A DNA stretch of 5,520 nucleotides, from assembly GCA_946615785.1 (NCBI GenBank), contig CAMOIA010000118.1, positions 1 through 5,520 of the forward strand. Reading direction: 5' to 3'. Below, in pieces: positions 1 through 4,348 of the stretch; position 1 is the first letter of the stretch, and each line of letters starts with the position of its first letter. This stretch comes from an uncultured Clostridia bacterium (GTDB lineage Bacteria; Bacillota; Clostridia; Christensenellales; Aristaeellaceae). A program made the translations under genes and the position numbers. Below the pieces are notes generated by a model. It did no database searches. It was not told the origin of the DNA and saw only the letters and a program-made list of their open reading frames with translations.

Positions 1-1
1 G

Positions 2-670
2 GACGGGAAAAGAGCGGAAATCAATGCGATCGGCCCCTGTGAAGTCACTGCCGGCGATATCAAGATCGATGACGAGATCGAAATCCTGAACCCGGAGCTG
101 CACATCGCGACCCTTGCGGACGGCGCGCAGCTTCACATTCAGATGACCATGGAACATGGCCGCGGATATGTTTCTTCCGACAGGAACAAGACCCCCTCCA
201 TGCCCATCGGCACCATCCCGATCGATTCGATCTACACGCCCATCCGCAAAGTCAATTATGAAATTGAGGACACGCGTGTCGGTCAGCAAACGGACTTTGA
301 CAGGCTGACCCTCGAGGTTTGGACCGACGGAAGCGTACTGCCCGACGAAGCGATTTCGCAGGCGGCTCGCATTCTGACCGAACAGCTTTCCCTGTTCACC
401 GGCCTGAACGATCAAACCATGCCCACAAGCAGCGTGGAACCGGAGGACGATAAGAAGGACAAGGTGATGGAAATGACCATCGAAGACCTTGACCTGTCCG
501 TCCGCGCCTACAATTGCTTGAAACGTGCCGGCATCAACACCGTGGCTGAGCTCGTGCAGCGCAACCAGGAAGATATGATGAAGGTTCGCAACCTGGGCAA
601 GAAGAGCTTGGAAGAAGTGGAACAGAAGCTTGAGGCGCTTGGCCTCGGGCTGCGTCCCACTGAAGAGTGA
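2..670 (+). CDS. rpoA: DNA-directed RNA polymerase subunit alpha (C-terminal part, 5' truncated by window edge)
   Basis: This is the alpha subunit of RNA polymerase, which dimerises to nucleate core assembly and contacts UP elements and activators through its C-terminal domain. The frame is open from the left edge and 222 codons are visible; alpha is usually about 315 residues, so roughly 90 N-terminal residues lie outside. Visible residues 15-38 carry the conserved alpha-NTD stretch ending NPELHIATL, followed by HGRGYV near residue 52. An acidic, lysine-rich linker spans about residues 137-155. The alpha-CTD follows (about 157-222), with VRAYNCLKRAGI, whose Arg at visible residue 168 corresponds to the UP-element-binding Arg265 of E. 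coli, and NLGKKSLEEV at about 197-206, the second DNA-contact loop. Both key segments are intact. It ends in TGA, 16 nt before rplQ, the usual order at the end of the ribosomal protein operon. The identification is firm. Confidence 0.97.
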   Translation, partial: DGKRAEINAIGPCEVTAGDIKIDDEIEILNPELHIATLADGAQLHIQMTMEHGRGYVSSDRNKTPSMPIGTIPIDSIYTPIRKVNYEIEDTRVGQQTDFDRLTLEVWTDGSVLPDEAISQAARILTEQLSLFTGLNDQTMPTSSVEPEDDKKDKVMEMTIEDLDLSVRAYNCLKRAGINTVAELVQRNQEDMMKVRNLGKKSLEEVEQKLEALGLGLRPTEE

Positions 671-671
671 T

Positions 672-677
672 AGGAGG
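672..677 (+). promoter_or_regulatory. Ribosome binding site of rplQ
   Basis: AGGAGG lies 9 nt upstream of the ATG at 687. It fixes the rplQ start there and argues against the in-frame ATG at 630, which lies inside rpoA, lacks a Shine-Dalgarno sequence and would add 19 residues foreign to the L17 family. Confidence 0.9.
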
Positions 678-686
678 AATTTCCCC

Positions 687-1199
687 ATGGCAACTGAGCG
701 TAAGCTGGGACGCACGGCGAGTCAGCGCAAGGCGCTGCTTCGAAATCTGACCACCAACCTGCTTTGGTACGGCCGGATCGAGACGACCGAAGCGAAGGCG
801 AAGGAAGTACGTGCCATCGCCGATAAAATGATCACCCTTGCCATCAACACCTATGACAAGACGGTTGAGGTGGAAAAGGAATTCAACAACGAAAAACAGC
901 AGATCGTCAAGCAGACCTTCGTGAACGACCTGCCTGAGAAGCTGAATGCCCGCCGCCTGATGATGGCTTACCTGTATGAAATCAAGGAAGCCAAAAAGGA
1001 CGACGAAAACAAGCGCGAATACCGCGAGCGCACCAAGGATAACAAGCATCCTGTGGTGGAAAAGCTCTTCCGTGAATACGGCCCCAAATACCGCGCCAGG
1101 AACGCGGAAAAGGGCTGCGCGGGCGGTTACTGCCGCATCTACAAGCTGGGCCCCCGCCGCGGCGACGCTGCCGAGCGCGTGATCATCGAGCTTGTCTGA
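687..1199 (+). CDS. rplQ: 50S ribosomal protein L17, enlarged form (170 aa)
   Basis: L17 is a structural protein of the large ribosomal subunit. The start is MATERKLGRTASQRKALLRN, a close match to the L17 N-terminus, and the end is KLGPRRGDAAERVIIELV, the L17 C-terminal signature. Between them are RIETTEAKAKEVR (30-42), KMITL (47-51) and LNARR (86-90), all L17 hallmarks. The protein is about 50 residues longer than the roughly 120-residue Bacillus protein. By eye, the extra length falls in about 30 residues between KMITL and LNARR (52-85), about 14 lysine- and glutamate-rich residues after the LNARR helix (about 98-121), and about 6 before the C-terminal strand, including GCAGGYC with two cysteines (144-149). 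The frame is continuous, so these are real insertions and not a frameshift. It follows rpoA in the same operon and is followed by a hairpin. Start chosen from the AGGAGG at 672-677. Confidence 0.96.
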   Translation: MATERKLGRTASQRKALLRNLTTNLLWYGRIETTEAKAKEVRAIADKMITLAINTYDKTVEVEKEFNNEKQQIVKQTFVNDLPEKLNARRLMMAYLYEIKEAKKDDENKREYRERTKDNKHPVVEKLFREYGPKYRARNAEKGCAGGYCRIYKLGPRRGDAAERVIIELV

Positions 1200-1215
1200 T
1201 TGAATTGTTTTTTGA

Positions 1216-1241
1216 GCGCCTGTGGGTCATCCCGCAGGCGC
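1216..1241 (+). terminator. Probable intrinsic terminator after rplQ
   Basis: GCGCCTGTGGG and CCCGCAGGCGC form an 11-bp stem with one G-U pair around a TCAT loop, 16 nt after the rplQ stop. The following tract is interrupted (CTTTGAATGTCTTTT), so termination may be incomplete and some read-through into the next gene is possible. It sits where the ribosomal protein operon should end. Confidence 0.7.
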
Positions 1242-1279
1242 TTTGAATGTCTTTTGCGGGTTGGCAAATCCTGAAAAAC

Positions 1280-1285
1280 GGGGGG
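1280..1285 (+). promoter_or_regulatory. Weak Shine-Dalgarno-like G run before the serine hydrolase
   Basis: A run of six G lies 6 nt upstream of the ATG at 1292. It is not a canonical AGGAGG but can pair partly with the 16S tail. It favours this start over the in-frame ATG at 1247, which has no Shine-Dalgarno sequence and lies directly after the terminator stem. I found no convincing sigma-70-type promoter between 1200 and 1291. Confidence 0.45.
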
Positions 1286-1291
1286 TCGGTT

Positions 1292-2659
1292 ATGCGGACG
1301 CATCGAAAAGGAGCGGCTCTTGTTCTTGTCTGGATCCTGCTGATTGTCTGTTCGTTTGATGCGGTGATTTCGCCTGCTCTGGCGGACGAGAAGTACGTCA
1401 CCGTCAGGGTCGGCAGCCGCGGGGATCTGGTCTGGAGCATCAAATCCATGCTGACTGGGCTTGGCTACGATCCCGGGGAGAACGGAGACCTGTATGATTC
1501 CGATACGAAAGCAGCCGTGATCAGCTTTCAGAAGGATATGGGGCTCAAAGCAGACGGCATCGCGGGCGCCCAGACGCAAAAAGCATTGAACGAGGCGTAT
1601 TCGATGATGCTTCCCCAAGGCCGGGAGCTGACGGCGTGGGTGCAGAGCTTTCTGAAATCAAGCGGTGCGGCCTGCGGAACGGTAATGGTATCGAAGAACG
1701 GAAATCCGCTTATGGCGTGGTCCTTTGGCGGCGTTGATGGAGATACGTGCTTCCGCATTGCGTCCGTCACGAAGTGGGTGACCGCCATCGGCCTTATGAC
1801 GCTCTATGACGAAGGAAAGCTCGACCTGGACGAGGATATCAGCACTTATCTGCCTTTCCAGGTTCGAAATCCCGCCTGGAAAGACGCGCCTATCACTGCG
1901 CGCATGCTGCTGACCCATACGTCCTCTCTGTCTCCCGAAGCGACCGATTACAAGGTCAACTGGGCGCGGATCGGCGTAAAGGGGTATGATCCCATCTTTC
2001 TGGAAGACGTCACCCCCGGCACGAAGTATACCTACGCTGATTTTGACGGCGCCCTGTTCGGCGCGCTGATTGAAGCGATCGCGGGGGAGAGCGTGCAGCA
2101 GTATCTTGACCGTATGGTTTTCAAACCGCTCGGCATCACCGCGGCCTACACGCCCTCCTTGCTGCCCAAAGGCACGAAGACGCAGAGCCTTCTTTCCCCG
2201 AAGGGAAAAACGCAGATTTCCGTGCAGCGGGATATAAACCGTGGATACAACAACAAAGCTGATCCCGAGGGGAACCTCGGCTACACGGTCGGCAGGCTCT
2301 ATATCAATGCGTCCGGTCTGACAAAGCTGGCGCAGATGATGCTTTCCGGCGGCGCGCTCAACGGCGTTCGCATCCTTAAGGAGAGCACCGTAGCCCTGAT
2401 GGAAGCGGATCAGCCCTCGGTTGCGCCAAGCCCCTATGGGCTCAGCACGATCCGGTTGAACGATTACCCGAGAGGCACCTGGTACGGTCATCAGGGCCGG
2501 TACAGCGGCCTGACCTCGAATGTCTATTATCAGAGGGAAACGGGGCTTACGGCTGTCCTGATTCTGGACGGATACGATTATACCCTGATCAACAACATCG
2601 TCACCCCGGCCGATACGCTGCTGAGGAGCGCCGAGCAGATTGAAGAAATGCACCCGTAG
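1292..2659 (+). CDS. Secreted serine hydrolase (class C beta-lactamase/DD-peptidase fold) with N-terminal peptidoglycan-binding domain
   Basis: This is a 455-residue precursor. Residues 1-31 form a signal peptide: basic MRTHRKG, a hydrophobic core ALVLVWILLIVC, and a signal peptidase I type site after SPALA. Residues about 36-101 are a PG_binding_1-like domain (VRVGSRGDLVWSIKSML, then FQKDMGLKADGIAGAQTQKAL), which typically holds enzymes to the cell wall. Residues about 125-445 are a beta-lactamase family (PF00144/S12) serine hydrolase. The nucleophile motif SxxK is S158-V-T-K161, followed by the family's LLTHTSSL (206-213). The usual YxN position appears to read Y248-A-D250, and the third motif is probably GHQG (399-402). 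The substrate cannot be told; family members include DD-peptidases, beta-lactamases and esterases. A cell-wall or extracellular role is inferred from the export signal and binding domain. It faces rplS across a shared terminator. Starting at 1247 instead would bury the signal peptide behind 15 extra residues. Confidence 0.88.
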   Translation: MRTHRKGAALVLVWILLIVCSFDAVISPALADEKYVTVRVGSRGDLVWSIKSMLTGLGYDPGENGDLYDSDTKAAVISFQKDMGLKADGIAGAQTQKALNEAYSMMLPQGRELTAWVQSFLKSSGAACGTVMVSKNGNPLMAWSFGGVDGDTCFRIASVTKWVTAIGLMTLYDEGKLDLDEDISTYLPFQVRNPAWKDAPITARMLLTHTSSLSPEATDYKVNWARIGVKGYDPIFLEDVTPGTKYTYADFDGALFGALIEAIAGESVQQYLDRMVFKPLGITAAYTPSLLPKGTKTQSLLSPKGKTQISVQRDINRGYNNKADPEGNLGYTVGRLYINASGLTKLAQMMLSGGALNGVRILKESTVALMEADQPSVAPSPYGLSTIRLNDYPRGTWYGHQGRYSGLTSNVYYQRETGLTAVLILDGYDYTLINNIVTPADTLLRSAEQIEEMHP

Positions 2660-2705
2660 CTTTCTTTTCGGTTCCTTTGGAGCCCGCCTAAATACGTTCG
2701 AACGC

Positions 2706-2751
2706 AAAAAAGACCGCAGCATGGGGATGAACCCATCTGCGGTCTTTTTTT
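2706..2751. terminator. Strong bidirectional intrinsic terminator between convergent genes
   Basis: GACCGCAG (2712-2719) pairs with CTGCGGTC (2737-2744), and ATGGG (2721-2725) with CCCAT (2732-2736). C2720 is bulged and the loop is GATGAA. The stem is flanked by A6 on the left (2706-2711) and T7 on the right (2745-2751), giving a U-tract on either strand. It serves the serine hydrolase on the plus strand and rplS on the minus strand, ending 4 nt before the rplS stop codon. Confidence 0.93.
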
Positions 2752-2755
2752 CCAA

Positions 2756-3103
2756 TCAGCGGCGAATTTCCTTGATCTTGGCGGCTTTGCCCTGCAGATT
2801 GCGCAGGTAGTAAAGCTTCGCCCTGCGAACCTTACCGCGGCGGACCACAGTGATGGAATCCACACGCGGGCTGTGCAGCGGGAACGTGCGCTCGACGCCG
2901 ACGCCGTAGGAAACACGGCGGACGGTGAAGGTTTCACGATTGGAACCGTTGTGCTTGGCGATCACAGTACCTTCGAACGCCTGGAGACGCTCGCGGCTGC
3001 CTTCAACGACCTTGACCTGTACACGGACAGTATCACCGACGTTGAACGCGGGCCGGTCGGAACGGAGCTGCGCCTGCTCGATGGAGCGGATGATTTCGCT
3101 CAT
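2756..3103 (-). CDS. rplS: 50S ribosomal protein L19
   Basis: L19 is a large-subunit protein at the 30S/50S interface. The 115-residue product has the family's usual length and signatures throughout: MSEIIRSIEQAQLR at the start, FNVGDTVRVQVKVVEGSRER (20-39), QAFEGTVIA (41-49), FTVRRVSYGVGVERTFPLHS (59-78), and the basic end RRAKLYYLRNLQGKAAKIKE. The start is supported by a GGAGGA 7 nt upstream on the minus strand (3111-3116). In most bacteria rplS follows trmD in the rpsP-rimM-trmD-rplS operon. Here the neighbour upstream is an SDR gene about 300 bp away and rplS has its own promoter, so it appears to be a single-gene transcription unit. The bidirectional terminator follows immediately. Confidence 0.97.
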   Translation of the reverse strand: MSEIIRSIEQAQLRSDRPAFNVGDTVRVQVKVVEGSRERLQAFEGTVIAKHNGSNRETFTVRRVSYGVGVERTFPLHSPRVDSITVVRRGKVRRAKLYYLRNLQGKAAKIKEIRR

Positions 3104-3175
3104 GGGAGTGTCCTCCTTTCCTCATAGACGTTCATGCCAGCGCTTTGCGCTGCAGCGGACCGTCCGTTTGACACA
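3104..3175 (-). promoter_or_regulatory. 5' leader of rplS with two inverted repeats
   Basis: The transcript predicted from the promoter at 3182-3210 has a leader of about 70 nt. It contains a perfect hairpin CAGCGC-AAA-GCGCTG (3138-3152) and, just upstream, the inverted repeat CGGAC-G-GTCCG (3156-3166). Neither pairs with the ribosome binding site in an obvious way. Ribosomal-protein leaders, including L19 leaders in some Firmicutes, are known autoregulatory sites, but I cannot confirm a match to a known family from sequence inspection. Confidence 0.45.
3111..3116 (-). promoter_or_regulatory. Ribosome binding site of rplS
   Basis: On the minus strand the sequence reads AAAGGAGGA, with GGAGGA 7 nt before the ATG whose first base is 3103. 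This is a strong site and sets the start unambiguously. Confidence 0.9.
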
Positions 3176-3181
3176 AACGTG

Positions 3182-3210
3182 ATTATAACACAGGATCTAT
3201 GGCCGCGCAA
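3182..3210 (-). promoter_or_regulatory. Promoter of rplS (sigma-70/SigA type, extended -10)
   Basis: On the minus strand the -10 is a perfect TATAAT (3187-3182) preceded by TGT, an extended -10 element. The -35 is TTGCGC (3210-3205), 17 bp upstream. Upstream of the -35, between 3214 and 3230, are a T5 and an A7 tract (plus-strand sense) in the position of an UP element, as is common for ribosomal protein promoters. Transcription should start near 3174. Confidence 0.85.
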
Positions 3211-3401
3211 GCCTTTTTACCACAAAAAAACACAATTGGCAGTCAGTATCTTTTATTTCAGGAAAGCGCCTGTGCAAGCGCGAATATGCAGGCAAGTGAT
3301 TTATGCTTGCGCAGGCATTTAAGCATACAGTACGATCATTCTCAGGCTGTATGTTTTGGCGGGTTGGCAACAAGCCAGACATGTGCACAGCGTTTGCAGG
3401 A
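3211..3401. other. Non-coding spacer with nested inverted repeats, downstream of the SDR gene
   Basis: No credible gene lies here. Three inverted repeats overlap: GCCTGTGCAAGC (3268-3279) with GCTTGCGCAGGC (3305-3316), 12 bp with one G-U pair; TATGCTT (3302-3308) with AAGCATA (3321-3327); and AAGCATACAG (3321-3330) with CTGTATGTTT (3347-3356), 10 bp with one G-U pair. The second competes with the other two. No clean U-tract follows any stem in the SDR direction, so I cannot call a canonical terminator, although the region may work as one. The part at 3214-3230 belongs to the rplS promoter. Confidence 0.5.
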
Positions 3402-4268
3402 TTAGCGTTTTTTGTTTCCGGAATCCTTTTTCCATGCCTTGTAATACATAGCGAGAATGCGCTCGAAAAGCCTGCCCGGCAGCAGCCTGTGAAGCCAGAC
3501 GGCAAGGCGCTGGTCTGCCGATGCGATACAGACGCGAAGGGGCAGGCGCTTTTTTTGCATCATTTTCACAAGCCTTTGCCCGAGCCGGTCGGGGTCGCTT
3601 CCATGTTCTTCGTCATGGGCGATGATTCCTGTGACGCGGGAAAATGCCCTGTAGTACGGCGAAGTTTCGCGAAGGGCACCTCCTTTTGCGCGGTATTTCC
3701 TGCTTCCGGAGCGGTGGTCGCCGGGTTCCACGCACATGACCTCGATGCCAAACGGCCGCGTTTCCATGCTCAGTGCCTCGCCAAAGCCTTCGATCGCGTG
3801 TTTCGATGCGGTATAAGCCCCCTGAAAGCCGATGCCGAGAAGGCCGTTGATGGAAGAGAAAAGGACGATGCGTCCGAATCCCTGCTTTCGCATATGGGGG
3901 AGGGCCGCCTGCACCATGCGCACCTGTCCGAAATAATTCGTGTCCATGACACGCTTCACCTCGTCCATGGTGTATTCTTCAAACGGCCCGAGCACCAGGA
4001 TCCCGGCGCAAAGAACCAGGATGTGCGGCGCACCATAGAGAGAAAGCGCGCGCTGCGCAAATGCGGAAACGCTATTATCGTCCGTCACGTCAAGCGGAAG
4101 CGTATACCCGACGTCGGTGTCCGCGCATTCCGTGAAGGAGCGGGCGCCGGATACGACGGCGTAGCCGGCCTTGCGGAAGGCCTTCGCGGTGGCAAGGCCC
4201 AGACCGCTTGACGCGCCGCTGATCCAGACGACGGTTCTGTCAATCGCACAGTGGTTAAAGGCGAGCAT
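3402..4268 (-). CDS. SDR family NAD(P)-dependent oxidoreductase
   Basis: This is a 288-residue classical short-chain dehydrogenase/reductase, a cytoplasmic NAD(P)-dependent oxidoreductase of unknown substrate. The Rossmann nucleotide-binding motif is SGASSGLG (17-24, TGxxxGxG type). Asp60 in LDVTD would contact the adenine, and the usual NNAG is LCAG (86-89). The catalytic set is complete: Asn111, Ser139 (in LFSSING), Tyr152 and Lys156 (YTASK). The PG motif after the next strand is E181-P-G183. Arg43 after strand 2 (SGAR) hints at NADP(H) preference, by inference only. The C-terminal about 50 residues (LHRLLPGRLFERIL) are basic and amphipathic, as in many bacterial SDRs of this length. The start is supported by GGAGG 7 nt upstream and a promoter just beyond. 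It is transcribed divergently from the rRNA methyltransferase gene. No neighbour indicates a pathway. Confidence 0.92.
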   Translation of the reverse strand: MLAFNHCAIDRTVVWISGASSGLGLATAKAFRKAGYAVVSGARSFTECADTDVGYTLPLDVTDDNSVSAFAQRALSLYGAPHILVLCAGILVLGPFEEYTMDEVKRVMDTNYFGQVRMVQAALPHMRKQGFGRIVLFSSINGLLGIGFQGAYTASKHAIEGFGEALSMETRPFGIEVMCVEPGDHRSGSRKYRAKGGALRETSPYYRAFSRVTGIIAHDEEHGSDPDRLGQRLVKMMQKKRLPLRVCIASADQRLAVWLHRLLPGRLFERILAMYYKAWKKDSGNKKR

Positions 4269-4275
4269 GGTACGG

Positions 4276-4280
4276 CCTCC
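4276..4280 (-). promoter_or_regulatory. Ribosome binding site of the SDR gene
   Basis: On the minus strand GGAGG lies 7 nt before the ATG whose first base is 4268. This spacing is ideal and supports the chosen start. Confidence 0.85.
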
Positions 4281-4298
4281 AGATCATGAAATTCAGCC

Positions 4299-4326
4299 TT
4301 CATTATAAGTCGAAATGTGGTATAAT
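4299..4326 (+). promoter_or_regulatory. Promoter of the rRNA methyltransferase gene (extended -10)
   Basis: The -10 is a perfect TATAAT (4321-4326) preceded by TGG, an extended -10 element. The -35 is poor: TTCATT at 4299-4304 with 16 bp spacing is the best candidate, so the extended -10 probably carries recognition. Transcription would start near 4333, leaving a very short leader of about 15-21 nt. Confidence 0.72.
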
Positions 4327-4330
4327 GCAA
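4302..4330 (-). promoter_or_regulatory. Promoter of the SDR gene
   Basis: On the minus strand the -35 is TTGCAT (4330-4325) and the -10 is a perfect TATAAT (4307-4302), with 17 bp between them. Transcription should start near 4295, giving a leader of about 27 nt that contains the ribosome binding site. The -35 shares bases 4325-4326 with the -10 of the opposite promoter. Confidence 0.85.
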
Positions 4331-4339
4331 ATCATAGGG

Positions 4340-4345
4340 AAGGAG
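4340..4345 (+). promoter_or_regulatory. Ribosome binding site of the methyltransferase, leaving two possible starts
   Basis: AAGGAG lies only 3 nt before ATG 4349 but 9 nt before the in-frame GTG 4355. By spacing alone the GTG is the better start; by codon the ATG is. The two differ by two residues only. Confidence 0.7.
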
Positions 4346-4348
4346 CTG

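Noticed and set aside
630..686. Upstream ATG extending rplQ by 19 residues
   Set aside because: The extension lies inside rpoA, lacks a ribosome binding site and is unlike any L17 N-terminus; AGGAGG at 672-677 marks ATG 687.
534..1049. 171-codon minus-strand open frame opposite rpoA and rplQ
   Set aside because: It is antisense to two certain genes and spans their junction, with no promoter, ribosome binding site or family resemblance.
1247..1291. Upstream ATG extending the serine hydrolase by 15 residues
   Set aside because: It lies directly after the terminator stem, has no Shine-Dalgarno sequence and would displace the signal peptide from the N-terminus.
1658..2755. 365-codon open frame on the minus strand opposite the serine hydrolase
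   Set aside because: It is antisense to a protein with clear signal peptide, PG-binding and SxxK motifs. Its product is Arg/Gly-rich without recognisable domains, it runs into the terminator at 2706-2751 and has no ribosome binding site.
3168..3190. Plus-strand TTGACA near a TATAAC, resembling a promoter
   Set aside because: Spacing is only about 10 bp and no plus-strand gene follows. The same bases form the rplS promoter on the minus strand.
3362..3400. Possible hairpin TGGC-TTGTT-GCCA as the SDR terminator (minus strand)
   Set aside because: The stem is only 4 bp and is not followed by a U-tract, so it is too weak to call.
3199..3405. Small plus-strand open frames in the SDR-rplS spacer (also 3134-3322)
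   Set aside because: They have no ribosome binding site, no plausible protein features, and cross inverted repeats and the rplS promoter; the spacer looks non-coding.
3303..4211. 302-codon plus-strand open frame opposite the SDR gene
   Set aside because: The SDR motifs on the other strand are complete. This frame starts in the hairpin-rich spacer without a Shine-Dalgarno sequence and has no recognisable domain.
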